Origin: Cognataquiflexum nitidum
GTDB taxonomy: Bacteria; Bacteroidota; Bacteroidia; Cytophagales; Cyclobacteriaceae
Length of the DNA stretch: 64,000 nucleotides
NCBI RefSeq assembly: GCF_022538055.1
Contig: NZ_JAKZAM010000030.1
Coordinates: 1 to 64,000 of the forward strand
Reading direction: 5' to 3'
The notes beneath the pieces were generated by a model that did no database searches, was not told the origin of the DNA, and saw only the letters and a program-made list of their open reading frames with translations. The position numbers were made by a program, and so were the translations under genes. Numbering within the stretch: the stretch's first letter is position 1; each line of letters opens with the position of its first letter. Positions 50,177 through 59,601 of this stretch are shown piece after piece.

Positions 50177-51571
50177 ATGACAAATCATCAAAAATCAAAC
50201 ATCCCCATTCTTGTCTTTTGGGACATAATCAGCTTGACAGTCGCGTTCTTTGTTTCCTTGTACTTTTACAGAATAAATGACCTGACCTTCCAGAAAATGG
50301 AGCTTGTCTTTTTGCTTGGGTTAATTTCACTATGGCTCATTATTGGTTATTCAAACAAGCTTTATGTGGATTGGGCCGGAAATTCTTTTATGAAATCAAG
50401 AATAAGTAAGTACCTCAAAACTTATTTCATACTGGCAGGCATAATCGGAATCTTATATTTGGTATTTTCATTTCCAAAAGACGTAAGGAATTTATTGATC
50501 GCTATATTGGCAGGAATCCCTTCATTAGGGATCATAACCAATTCTTTGGTCATAAGGCTTTCAGCCCCTATCAAAGAACGAAGAACCAAAATGAGTACCA
50601 CCCTAATTGCGGGCTCAGGTCAGTTGGCAAATAAGGTTGCGGGATTTTTAGAATCAAGCTCTTATGCGAGGTTTGCCGTTCAGGGTTTTATTGATTGCAG
50701 TCCGGAAGTATCCAAAAACTCAAAAAATGGGAGGGTAGTCGCCACTTTAGACAGCTTGAAGGAATACCTGAAATATAACTTTGCAGATGAAATCATCATT
50801 GCTTTGCCATACAGTGAGCTTGATAAAATAAAATCAATCATTGAAATCGCAGATTATCATGGTACAAGGATTCGATTTGTACCGGATTATCAAGGGATTT
50901 TTGGTGAAAACTTCAAGACTTATCAATTTGGCGATCTTCAATTGGTAAATATCCGTCAGTTACCTTTGGACAATTGGTTTCCAAACCTCTTGAAAAACAT
51001 ATTTGATATTATATTTGCTTCCACTGTATTGCTTTTCCTTTCCCCCATATTCGTTCTTATCGGATTATTAATCAAACTTGATTCCCCGGGAGCAGTATTC
51101 TACACTCCGGTGAGGATAGGGAAAGGCGGTAAGCCATTCAAAGTTTACAAATTCAGGTCCATGAAGAGCAACGACAGTGTTGTTGGCGGTACACAATCTA
51201 CTGTAAAAGATGACCCTAGAATAACCAAAATCGGTAAATTCCTTAGAAAGTACAGTCTTGATGAGTTGCCACAGTTCATCAATGTCCTGACAGGTGAGAT
51301 GAGTGTGGTGGGGCCACGTCCCCACAGAACATTTTTGAATCAGGTAATGCAGGAAACCGAAGACAAATACATGGTCAGACATTACTACAAGCCAGGAATT
51401 ACAGGTTGGGCACAAGTAAATGGATGGAGAGGCCCTATGGAAACTGAAGAACAAAAGAAACAAAGAACTTCCCATGACCTAGAATATCTGAAGAAATGGA
51501 CTTTATTTTTGGATATCAAAATTATTTGGCTGACAGTTTTTGGAAAAAAGACACACGAAGAGGCTTTCTAA
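50177..51571 (+). CDS. Undecaprenyl-phosphate glucose phosphotransferase (WcaJ-like)
   Basis: A 464-residue polyprenyl glycosylphosphotransferase. The N-terminal half has four hydrophobic helices (residues about 12-115) and a nucleotide-binding-like module (TLIAGSGQLANKVAGFLESS). The C-terminal catalytic bacterial sugar transferase domain (about 275-464) begins with a re-entrant hydrophobic segment and contains KLDSPGAVFYTPVRIGKGGK, FKVYKFRSMK, RKYSLDELPQFINVLTGEMS, VVGPRPHRT and GITGWAQVNGWRG. It starts repeat-unit synthesis for a cell-surface polysaccharide by moving glucose-1-P (or galactose-1-P) to undecaprenyl phosphate. Further polysaccharide genes follow on the other strand. A hairpin terminator is at 51597. 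Confidence 0.9.
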   Translation: MTNHQKSNIPILVFWDIISLTVAFFVSLYFYRINDLTFQKMELVFLLGLISLWLIIGYSNKLYVDWAGNSFMKSRISKYLKTYFILAGIIGILYLVFSFPKDVRNLLIAILAGIPSLGIITNSLVIRLSAPIKERRTKMSTTLIAGSGQLANKVAGFLESSSYARFAVQGFIDCSPEVSKNSKNGRVVATLDSLKEYLKYNFADEIIIALPYSELDKIKSIIEIADYHGTRIRFVPDYQGIFGENFKTYQFGDLQLVNIRQLPLDNWFPNLLKNIFDIIFASTVLLFLSPIFVLIGLLIKLDSPGAVFYTPVRIGKGGKPFKVYKFRSMKSNDSVVGGTQSTVKDDPRITKIGKFLRKYSLDELPQFINVLTGEMSVVGPRPHRTFLNQVMQETEDKYMVRHYYKPGITGWAQVNGWRGPMETEEQKKQRTSHDLEYLKKWTLFLDIKIIWLTVFGKKTHEEAF

Positions 51572-51596
51572 TGCACTAAGCGCATACAAAAATTAC

Positions 51597-51627
51597 CAAA
51601 GGTTATCTAGTAATAGGTAACCTTTTT
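51597..51627 (+). terminator. Intrinsic terminator after the WcaJ-like gene
   Basis: AAAGGTTAtC pairs with GGTAACCTTT, followed by TT; the loop is TAGTAATA. It is 26 bases after the stop codon. Confidence 0.7.
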
Positions 51628-52131
51628 GGTTTTGAAGATTTTCGAACAAACTATGATGAGTATTCGCGTGAAAGCACCTATAGAGATAAATTATAAAGAT
51701 TTTTTGCGGCTCAAAGAAATCGGTTAATCAATTTTACAGCTATTTTTTTCTTAGCCAAAAGCCGAGATGACCTACAATACAAATATTAAAGCCATCCATT
51801 TAATCAATTATCTTAGCCCAGGGCCTGTACAGGTTCGTCGTCATCCCTCCCCATCTCGAACATATGGAGTCCAGTTTTAAATAAGAAGATTCCGAAATCT
51901 GTCGGTGACCTGCAAAAATGCGGATACACGTGTATATAATTGGGATTTTATAAAAAAAAATATGGTTCTATGCTACTTTGCCAGTAACCCTATATTCTTA
52001 TACAATCGGGACGGAATTCCGCTATCGGAACGAAGTCGGAAGACCGATTAAGCGTGAATTTAAGTCCATAGCGCAGAATTTAAATAGATATCAAATCTAC
52101 TTGCATCATTGCGTACATACATAAAGAATAA
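51628..52131. other. Intergenic region with R2 repeat and IS-end-like palindrome
   Basis: No gene is seen. It holds an R2 copy (51961-52124) and, at 51919-51933, the sequence TGCGGATACACGTGT, which contains the terminal motif of the IS1595 element found at 59602 (GCGGATACACA with one mismatch) inside a 12-bp palindrome ATACACGTGTAT. Confidence 0.45.
51961..52124. repeat. Dispersed repeat R2, copy 2
   Basis: It contains TTTGCCAGTAACCCTATATT, CGAAGTCGGAAGACCGATTA, and CTTGCATCATTGCGTACATA. Same orientation as copies 1 and 3. Confidence 0.65.
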
Positions 52132-53340
52132 TTAACTATATTTTTTATTTTTCCATAAAAGTACCTGAATTTTACCGACAATATTATCCTTAGTCTTTAT
52201 ATAATAACCATAAATAAATGGTACTGGATCATACAACCTATATTTTAAAGGACTATTATTCCAAATAAATCTAGTTTTAAAGATAAACGCGAGATTTTTC
52301 TTACAGAGAATTTTAAGGCCTCTAAGATTAACATAAGGTATGTGTTGATAAACTTGGGGTTCAATTTTTTGCTTCATTGTCATGAGAATCAAGAGATGGG
52401 GATAATTTATTCCTGCCAAAAGGGCAGCAGTCAAAGTACCCCAAAACCGAGGATTAATCTCCACAATATTAAACACATCATTTTCCTCATCATATAGCAA
52501 ATCTAAATCCGCAATCCCACTCCAATTGAGTGATTTCATCAGTTTTTTAACATTCTGATACAATTTTTCATTGTAAATAAAATCCAGTCCTATTTGAAAA
52601 GAATAAGGCTTCGCAGGGTCCCATAAGTTACCTTTCTGAATGGTATAAGCTAAAATTTCTCCATTATGACAGAGCAAATTGCATCCGTAATCTTCTCCTT
52701 TGATATACTCTTGTAATATGTAAGCTTCATTCAGCCCATTTATCTTAAAGTACGTGGCTAATGATTCATAATCCTTAAACTTGACAATTCCTTTGCCTCC
52801 TCCAGATTTCAGAGGTTTGGCCAAAACAGGAAATCTTAGCATAAAACTATCCTTGTCTTCAAGGAGATTTAAGGACATAGGGACTGTTTTTGGTCCAGGA
52901 ATACCAAAACGATTTAAATGATCTGCCAATAAAGCCTTACTACTAGCAATTGCAAAATCATGCCTCGAGGGCAATGGAACCAATTTTTCAGGATGTTGCA
53001 ACAGGTTTTTGTTTTCAAGAATAGCTTTGATACCTATTTCCCAAATTGGCATTATTACATCTATTGCATGGTTCTCTGTTATTTTATTTATGTTAGCTAT
53101 CCAGTCTAAGTCATTATTGGTCTCGGGGAAATCAAAAAATCGATATACGTATTTCGAATAACGAAAAGTCCCTATTGGGAAAACCTTTTTCCTAGACATG
53201 ACATAAAGTCGAATGTTTTTTATTTGAGAAACACAGTTTAAGATGTTGTCTAAAATAACAAAATCCCCTTCCCCATCAGGAATCAGGACAGAATAGGTTT
53301 TATTTGGCACTTCCATTCCGAAATTTCTTAACTTAGGCAA
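52132..53340 (-). CDS. ATP-grasp ligase in the surface-polysaccharide locus
   Basis: A 402-residue ATP-grasp protein. The catalytic core (about residues 125-330) shows PVLAKPLKSGGGKGIVKFKD (ATP-binding lysine and glycine loop), AYILQEYIKGEDYGCNLLCH (adenine-binding hinge) and FNIVEINPRFWGTLTAALLAG (metal-binding Glu and Asn). It joins a carboxylate to an amine, thiol or acid through an acyl-phosphate. Fold relatives are in carbamoyl-phosphate synthases and cell-wall or exopolysaccharide modification. The start may instead be Met9, 24 bases downstream. With the neighbouring FemAB-like proteins it could add an amino acid or other acid to a glycan, but no substrate can be read. Confidence 0.8.
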   Translation of the reverse strand: MPKLRNFGMEVPNKTYSVLIPDGEGDFVILDNILNCVSQIKNIRLYVMSRKKVFPIGTFRYSKYVYRFFDFPETNNDLDWIANINKITENHAIDVIMPIWEIGIKAILENKNLLQHPEKLVPLPSRHDFAIASSKALLADHLNRFGIPGPKTVPMSLNLLEDKDSFMLRFPVLAKPLKSGGGKGIVKFKDYESLATYFKINGLNEAYILQEYIKGEDYGCNLLCHNGEILAYTIQKGNLWDPAKPYSFQIGLDFIYNEKLYQNVKKLMKSLNWSGIADLDLLYDEENDVFNIVEINPRFWGTLTAALLAGINYPHLLILMTMKQKIEPQVYQHIPYVNLRGLKILCKKNLAFIFKTRFIWNNSPLKYRLYDPVPFIYGYYIKTKDNIVGKIQVLLWKNKKYS

Positions 53341-53448
53341 TATTGTTTGCTAAAAATAGGATAATTATTTGTGATCAACCTTATCAATGCGGCAATTTTA
53401 AATAAGCTTTTAGGCCTATACTATCCCATCTGAGGATGGTGAAAAAAA

Positions 53449-55134
53449 TCAATTCTTATCCAATATCCACGTACTTAAACTAAAAATTCTTTGAACCAAC
53501 TCTTTTTGGTCCTTTGCCAACTCAAGTGTAAAACCTGAGAAAGGCACTTGTTGGGATTTGGTATTTGCAATTATTTTACCTACGCAATTTATCACCAGAC
53601 TTTCTTTTCCAATAACATAATAAGAACAAGACAAGCGGAGAGGCATTTGATCTGGTTGTTCTTGGCTTTTTGCCACATTCCCTTTAATGGAGGTTGCAGG
53701 AATACACCAACAAATTCCGTTTAGAACATTATCACTTACAATCGTAAACATCTCCTGACCATTTTCAATCCGGGCCAAGCAGTCTTGGAAAAGCTCCATT
53801 CTTGAAATTATGGATCCATTATTCTCCCATAAAAAAAGGTCAGAAATCTTGTTTTTAGAAATTTCGCCCGTGTTGAAATCTGGTTTAGAATCTTGAATAA
53901 CTTCAATCGAACCGGATTCTTTCTTCCAAGAAAAATAAAGCTGTTTGGTTTGGTTTTTTACCAAATTGATTCTGTCTTTTTTTAAAAATTTTAAACAAGT
54001 ACGGACCCAAAAAGAAATATTATTCTTCAATTGTTGTATCAATACATTAGGATCGGACAAATCCATTTCTAAAATTTTCTTCCCTTGGAGTTTTGACTTA
54101 AGAAACGCCTTTATCTTTAGCTTGTTTTTCTTAACAAGGATATAGAACCTTGGACCATACCAAAATTCATAGGCCAAATCATGCCTATTGGCCAACAAAC
54201 TTTTGTATCCCTCGGCACCACCTGGAGTCAAATCAAAAAAGGGAATATTGGAATCAGCCAATTCGACCCCAAGCATTAAAAAATGAAGGATGCCGGGAGA
54301 ATGCTTAGAATGAAATGGTGAATGAGAATTGATCCCCTGAAGGTGAACCATACCTTTACTCATGATTCCGGCATTTGCAGCGATAGTAAATTCACCTACA
54401 CGCAGGATACTAACATGCAATAATCCCATCCGGAATAAGCTTAGTAAAAATTCCTTTCTTTTTGGTTCATCATGGAAAGATGAATTGTTATATAAAGCAG
54501 CTTTTCTAAAATCACTCTGCAACGCCATACCTTCTATAGCCGAATTGAAATCATCAAAATCAGTGAGGTGAACAAACTCGAACTCCCCCAGTCTTTTGAG
54601 TCTGTTGATTTTTTCTTTTCTGTTTTTTTTCTTGAGTTCTTGTTGCAACCAATCCTTGTCAGCCTCCATCATTGGCCTTTGATAGGCCTTCCAGACACTG
54701 CGAGGTGCCAAATAACTGTCTTTACCTACTAATTCAATTTGTTTGGTATCAGGAATGTATTTTAGGTACAAAATTCCCTTTGGAAAGGTTTTGTTAAACA
54801 GGCTTAATGCAGCCTTGATAAACTTTTCGTTGTCTTCTGGGAAGGCTAGCCAAACTTGGTATTCAGCTAAATCAATGCCCGGGGCGGTAAATTCACCCTT
54901 AAACTCCACAAGTGGCAACAACCCCGTAAGTGAGGCGCCATCCCAATCAGTAATGAAATAGGGTGTATAATTTTGAAAATGATATAACCAAGAAGTAACA
55001 AAATCTCTGCTTTGGAAAACTGTAGCCCAAGGACAGGATTCAAAAAGTTTGTCCCAAGATTCAGAAAATTGTGGGTTATCAAATAATGATGTCGCTCTAT
55101 TTCCCCGAAGAACAGCGATTTTATTTTCTAACAT
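53449..55134 (-). CDS. FemAB/BioF2-like acetyltransferase with C-terminal extension, paralogue 1
   Basis: A 561-residue protein without signal or membrane segment. Residues about 20-340 fit the Acetyltransf_6/FemAB-like double-GNAT fold: CPWATVFQSRDFVTSWLYHF, KEKINRLKRLGEFEFVHLTD, SILRVGEFTIAANAGIMSKG, SKHSPGILHFLMLGVELA, IPFFDLTPGGAEGYKSLLAN. The C-terminal 200 residues are not recognised. Proteins of this fold acylate or add amino acids from activated donors, and similar proteins are often found in exopolysaccharide clusters. A related protein of 505 residues lies at 56655, and a polysaccharide deacetylase sits between them. Confidence 0.75.
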   Translation of the reverse strand: MLENKIAVLRGNRATSLFDNPQFSESWDKLFESCPWATVFQSRDFVTSWLYHFQNYTPYFITDWDGASLTGLLPLVEFKGEFTAPGIDLAEYQVWLAFPEDNEKFIKAALSLFNKTFPKGILYLKYIPDTKQIELVGKDSYLAPRSVWKAYQRPMMEADKDWLQQELKKKNRKEKINRLKRLGEFEFVHLTDFDDFNSAIEGMALQSDFRKAALYNNSSFHDEPKRKEFLLSLFRMGLLHVSILRVGEFTIAANAGIMSKGMVHLQGINSHSPFHSKHSPGILHFLMLGVELADSNIPFFDLTPGGAEGYKSLLANRHDLAYEFWYGPRFYILVKKNKLKIKAFLKSKLQGKKILEMDLSDPNVLIQQLKNNISFWVRTCLKFLKKDRINLVKNQTKQLYFSWKKESGSIEVIQDSKPDFNTGEISKNKISDLFLWENNGSIISRMELFQDCLARIENGQEMFTIVSDNVLNGICWCIPATSIKGNVAKSQEQPDQMPLRLSCSYYVIGKESLVINCVGKIIANTKSQQVPFSGFTLELAKDQKELVQRIFSLSTWILDKN

Positions 55135-55542
55135 CTATTTTAAAAATTAAGAGAGATCCCATTTATTAGTCCTGTTCTATTTTGCTCTTTTAGATAATAC
55201 AAACATCCAATAGAATTGAAGCCTTTAAAAAAAACAGTTGAGTTCAATTAATTCGCTGATTTTAGTGCTTTTAAGATAGTTTAATGGGATAATCATAATA
55301 GGCTGCGTGCCCATACTAACATTTGTCTTTTTCAATTTTAATGAATCTTGGAAATAGTACCATATGAACTAGACGGGCTAAACTTCAATGGCTTTACTTT
55401 TTAAAACTGTGCAAGCAGCGGTCTTTAATGCAATTTAGTAAAATCAATTTGAAATCAATCGATTATTCCCGATAAGACTATCTTTTATAACCTTTGGAAA
55501 TCTAATGATAAAAGACATCATTTACACAATGATTAAACAAGA
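55135..55542. other. Intergenic region, nothing recognised
   Basis: About 400 bases between two minus-strand genes of the polysaccharide region. No gene, hairpin or repeat family member was recognised. Confidence 0.4.
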
Positions 55543-56445
55543 TTATTTTACCCTAAAATCAGGCTCTTGCCTTCCTTTTAAAATTCTTCTAAGTCTATCC
55601 CAATAATCACCTAATACAAGTTTAGTCAAGACAAAAATTGGACCTCCCTTTGTAATTCCCCTACGTGGGACACTTAAAGGATGATCCTGGTTAGAAAAGT
55701 TTTTGCTTTGTGTAGAGAATGCAAGTCTTATATTACACTCCTCCAATATACGCATCTCCCTTTCGCCAAAATCTATTCCAGGAAATCCATTTGGGTAAGC
55801 AAAAAATTTAACTTTTGATTTCAACAAATTTTCAAGTTCAATCACCGACCGTAAAACTTCATCTTTGACAGTTTCGTAGGATTCATTCCTGAGAATCGGG
55901 TGATTGATTGTATGAGCGCCAATAGCTACAAGTCCTGACTCATGTAATTCCAATAACTGATTGACGTCAAGGCATCTTCTAGGCTTGTCTTTGATTTTGT
56001 TTTCCTTTTTAAAACCATCTATCAAGGTTTGAATCTCTTTTAATGACAAGGATTTAATCAGACCAAAAACCTGATGTTTATTTATAAATACGTGGTTGGT
56101 TTGGTAAAGTAAATTATAATATTTCAGGAACAATTCTAGGTCATAGCCCATTATTTCCTGAAACCAAAAATTTTTACCTGAGATTACAGCAGTTGGAGAA
56201 ACATAGATGGAAATTGGGATCTTATATTTCTTTACCAAAGGAAATAGATGCGTGTATACACTAATATCACCATCATCAACTGTTATATGGCAGGCATTTT
56301 TGAGCTCTAAACCATTGAAATAATAATTTTCCAACTGTTCGACACTCACCATTGTATAATGACGAGTTAACATTTTCAGGATATCCTCCATCCATTCTGT
56401 GTTTTGAATGACATGGAAATTGATTACGGTATTGGGCAATTTCAT
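55543..56445 (-). CDS. Polysaccharide deacetylase family protein
   Basis: The start is placed at ATG 56445 (MKLPNTVINFHVIQ), giving about 300 residues; an upstream ATG at 56499 is possible. NodB-homology motifs: ACHITVDDGDISVYTHLFPL (catalytic Asp and metal Asp), GAHTINHPILRNES (HxxxxH metal site) and FAYPNGFPGIDFGEREMRIL. It removes N-acetyl groups from a glycan, using a metal. No signal peptide is seen in the short form, unlike secreted chitin/peptidoglycan deacetylases, so it may act on a lipid-linked intermediate in the cytoplasm. It lies between the two FemAB-like genes. Confidence 0.85.
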   Translation of the reverse strand: MKLPNTVINFHVIQNTEWMEDILKMLTRHYTMVSVEQLENYYFNGLELKNACHITVDDGDISVYTHLFPLVKKYKIPISIYVSPTAVISGKNFWFQEIMGYDLELFLKYYNLLYQTNHVFINKHQVFGLIKSLSLKEIQTLIDGFKKENKIKDKPRRCLDVNQLLELHESGLVAIGAHTINHPILRNESYETVKDEVLRSVIELENLLKSKVKFFAYPNGFPGIDFGEREMRILEECNIRLAFSTQSKNFSNQDHPLSVPRRGITKGGPIFVLTKLVLGDYWDRLRRILKGRQEPDFRVK

Positions 56446-56654
56446 AATCTTTGATTGGGTTGACAAAAAAGATGAAAAACTTTTGAATAAAAAAGACAAC
56501 TAACCCTCAAATCTAAAATAATTTTTATTATTCCTAAAAAATTATTTATTCAATTGACAATTTCAGTCAAAAACTGAAAATTGATCCTTTAAAGGGTGAA
56601 CAGGAGCAAAATAATTATTCTCAAACCAACTAACCAACTTTAACTTGAACCAAA

Positions 56655-58172
56655 TTAAAAGTTAGGGGACAGGAAAATTTTTGTTATCTTTTTTTCTAAA
56701 TTCTTTATAGTGAGGTCTTGACTTGTTAATTCCCCATCCTTGTACCAAATACAAACTTGTAGTTTACCTTTCACTATATGGGATATAAATTTTTCATTTT
56801 CTTCCAATCTTTTAAGCGCATCATCCAAAAACTCCCACCGGCTTACATCAAAAGTCTTATCATCTACTAATAATAAGGCATCTAGAGCCTCATTGTTAAA
56901 ATCAATACAGGAATCTTCTGTTTTTGCTGACAAAGAATCTAACCTTGAAAGAAGGTCACCTGTTTTTCTTTTTTTGAATTTTTTGGGAAAAGCCCAAAAA
57001 CGATTTATCCATTTAGATTTTGTTTTACTTAACAAAACCTCAAAATCATTGGGTCTTATTCCTCTATTCAATAGAATTTTTCTAAACCAACCTCTCAATT
57101 TCCTTTTGATGATTTGGAATTGGTTTCTACTAATTAAAAGTTCATAAATTTCTTCTTGCCTGTTTGAAAAACGGTCTTTGTACGCATCATATCCCGGAGA
57201 TAATTTCAAATGATGATAGGATTCTTCCTTTAATAATTGAGAAACCAAATATAAATGAACCAAGCCGGGGGATAATTTGGCATGGCGCGGAGAATAGGTG
57301 ATCAATCCTGCCAAATGCGCAGTCTTTCCAAAATCATTTATGATCATGACGGCACCTATCAAAACCTCGTCCAACCATAGTCCGGTAACGTGTAAGGTGT
57401 CATTTTTGAGCCATTCCAAAAACACTTTCCAATCTTGAATTCCGGAAGAAAATGGGATTTTGTTGAAAGCAGCACCTTGTCGAATGCTGTAATATTGGGC
57501 GATTTGAGGGAAAATCTTCTCCAAAACCCTGAAATCCGTTATCTTCTCAAACTTTACATTTCCTGCACGGTTGAGCCGGTTTATTTTTGATTTGAAATGT
57601 CTTTTTCCAAATATTTTTTCATAGCCCTCTACTTTGAAATCTAAAACAGGATTTTGGAATTTCTCTAAAACTGTCATTCTCCTGAACTTGGGGAAATTTT
57701 CCATAGCTTGGAATATTTCTATGTCCGGCAAACATTTCAAATTGATAATACAACCAGGCATTTTTTTTAATAGGGACTGAATACCCAAATTCCAAAAATC
57801 CAGCCTATATTCATCCAAAACGTTCCAGTTTTGGTAAAGGGCAAAAAAATTACCCGCCCCTACCAGCTTATTACAGTAACTTCCTCTAAATGCATGGATT
57901 TCTCTTGCCAAAGTAAGCATTCCTACCAATCGGTCTCCCGCATAAGCCACCACAATTACCGGATAAAATTTTTGTAAATTCTCCTTATACCAAGGTAAAA
58001 TAAAGGAAGAGTCTTGAAAAACACTCGGCCTACCACATTCTCGAAGTAAAGTTGCTAATTGATGGGATAAAGCTTCATGCTGAAGGAGACTTATAGCTGA
58101 CTCACCTTCTGAAATAATAACTGAAATTTTTTTTGAATATGTTTCTAAAACCACTTTATCCATTTTGGGCAA
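56655..58172 (-). CDS. FemAB/BioF2-like acetyltransferase with C-terminal extension, paralogue 2
   Basis: A 505-residue paralogue of the protein at 53449. The GNAT-like part (about residues 25-345) has PSVFQDSSFILPWYKENLQK, FKSKINRLNRAGNVKFEKIT, HVTGLWLDEVLIGAVMIIND, HAKLSPGLVHLYLVSQLL and LKLSPGYDAYKDRFSNRQEE. The last 150 residues carry no recognised domain but correspond in position to the tail of the other copy. It is expected to transfer an acyl or aminoacyl group to a sugar or peptide acceptor. A duplicated pair flanking a deacetylase suggests deacetylation followed by a new N-acyl group, which is inference. Confidence 0.75.
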   Translation of the reverse strand: MPKMDKVVLETYSKKISVIISEGESAISLLQHEALSHQLATLLRECGRPSVFQDSSFILPWYKENLQKFYPVIVVAYAGDRLVGMLTLAREIHAFRGSYCNKLVGAGNFFALYQNWNVLDEYRLDFWNLGIQSLLKKMPGCIINLKCLPDIEIFQAMENFPKFRRMTVLEKFQNPVLDFKVEGYEKIFGKRHFKSKINRLNRAGNVKFEKITDFRVLEKIFPQIAQYYSIRQGAAFNKIPFSSGIQDWKVFLEWLKNDTLHVTGLWLDEVLIGAVMIINDFGKTAHLAGLITYSPRHAKLSPGLVHLYLVSQLLKEESYHHLKLSPGYDAYKDRFSNRQEEIYELLISRNQFQIIKRKLRGWFRKILLNRGIRPNDFEVLLSKTKSKWINRFWAFPKKFKKRKTGDLLSRLDSLSAKTEDSCIDFNNEALDALLLVDDKTFDVSRWEFLDDALKRLEENEKFISHIVKGKLQVCIWYKDGELTSQDLTIKNLEKKITKIFLSPNF

Positions 58173-58403
58173 ATTAATTTAAAAATAAATATGCAACATG
58201 TTAATCAACGAAGAATATTTAATTAAGGTTAGCATCAAAATTACTTCTATCCAATACTAAAAAGCCAAAAATTTCATTAATCCAATGAGACCAAGCCGGA
58301 GGTTTATTATAACATTACTTATCTGATGAAGTCAGAAGATATAATTAAAATTTAATTGGTTTTGGGTGAAAGCGAATCACAGCAAATATAGAAATAAAGC
58401 TTA

Positions 58404-59516
58404 TCAAGACAAAGTTCGGTAAATATTTTCAAATTCTGTCCCCATTTTTTTCAGAGAAAAGTCTTGTAAGATTCTTTCTTTTGAATTTTCACCCATTTTT
58501 TTGAGAGTTTCGGGCTGACCTAGCAGGTTATGGATTTTAAGCGCTATTTCATCAGGAGATTCATCTTGAATCAAGTATCCGTTCCATTCATCTTTTACAA
58601 TTTCTTTGGTTCCGCCTGCATCATTTGCAATTACCGGTTTCCCAAGAGCCATACATTCTATTATCGCATTAGAGATACCCTCTCCGTGTAATTCAGTATT
58701 TGAAAATAAGACACCAATATCACAAGCATTGACCAAAGCCTCCACTTCAGATGTACCGGGAATGGGTATCAAGTTAGGAAAGCCATGACATAAAGCAACA
58801 GCATTCTTGAAAAAAGGTTCATCATCCTCACAGTATCCGACTCCAAGAAAACTTGTATCATTTCTCAATTTTTGCAAGGCTTGACCTACCTTAAAAAACC
58901 TGTCATAATCTTTATTTTGGGAATAGCTCGCTACCATCACAATCACAAACTCGGTCGAAATTCCAAACTTATCCCGTATTTGTTTTTTATCCGGCAAATC
59001 AATAAACCTTTTGAAATTTAATCCATTATATATTACTGCTGATTTTGATTTAGGAGGATTATAGGCATCTATTCCCGCAAAAGAATTTGATAATATAATG
59101 TCCGAAAAATTAAAATTTAAACGAGAAATTAACCTTTCTGACCAAGAAAGTTTTGGTGGTGCACTTGTTATCTGACTGTTGATTAATTTGATGTTTTTCC
59201 CAAATAATTTGGACGGGATAGAAATAAAAGTGTACTTATTTCCCCAAGTATGGATAAAATCAGGATTAATTTTTCGTACAATTTTAGAAAATTCAAAAAA
59301 AGAACCTAGACTAAGTTTTTTTGAATTCAAGGATATCCATTCCACTTTTAATTTAAAAAAATTATCAAACATCACATCAGTCTGTTTGGTAACTAAATAT
59401 AGAGAAAAATTTTCAGACTGATTAAGGTACGTCATCAATTCTAACAAACGCCTTTCTTTTCCTCCGGAACCTAATGTTCCGATAAAAAAAAGAATTTTAA
59501 TTTTTTCTTTTTTCAT
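58404..59516 (-). CDS. Family 4 glycosyltransferase
   Basis: The start is placed at ATG 59516 (MKKEKIKILFFIGTLGSGGK), giving 370 residues, seven fewer than the longest frame. It is a GT-B fold enzyme: GTLGSGGKERRLLEL (acceptor-side glycine loop), a central VASYSQNKDYDRFFKV, and the nucleotide-sugar site GEGISNAIIECMALGKPVIA with the E-x7-E motif. It adds a sugar to a growing cell-surface glycan at the cytoplasmic face. A complete IS element is inserted starting 86 bases upstream of the ATG, transcribed in the same direction, so the gene's promoter may have been displaced or supplied by the IS. Confidence 0.85.
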   Translation of the reverse strand: MKKEKIKILFFIGTLGSGGKERRLLELMTYLNQSENFSLYLVTKQTDVMFDNFFKLKVEWISLNSKKLSLGSFFEFSKIVRKINPDFIHTWGNKYTFISIPSKLFGKNIKLINSQITSAPPKLSWSERLISRLNFNFSDIILSNSFAGIDAYNPPKSKSAVIYNGLNFKRFIDLPDKKQIRDKFGISTEFVIVMVASYSQNKDYDRFFKVGQALQKLRNDTSFLGVGYCEDDEPFFKNAVALCHGFPNLIPIPGTSEVEALVNACDIGVLFSNTELHGEGISNAIIECMALGKPVIANDAGGTKEIVKDEWNGYLIQDESPDEIALKIHNLLGQPETLKKMGENSKERILQDFSLKKMGTEFENIYRTLS

Positions 59517-59601
59517 TTTAGAGCCCAATGCAAACAAATTTTAAAATCATCATCAATATCTATTCCAAACTGAATAAAATTACAATGATTTAATATTAAA
59601 T

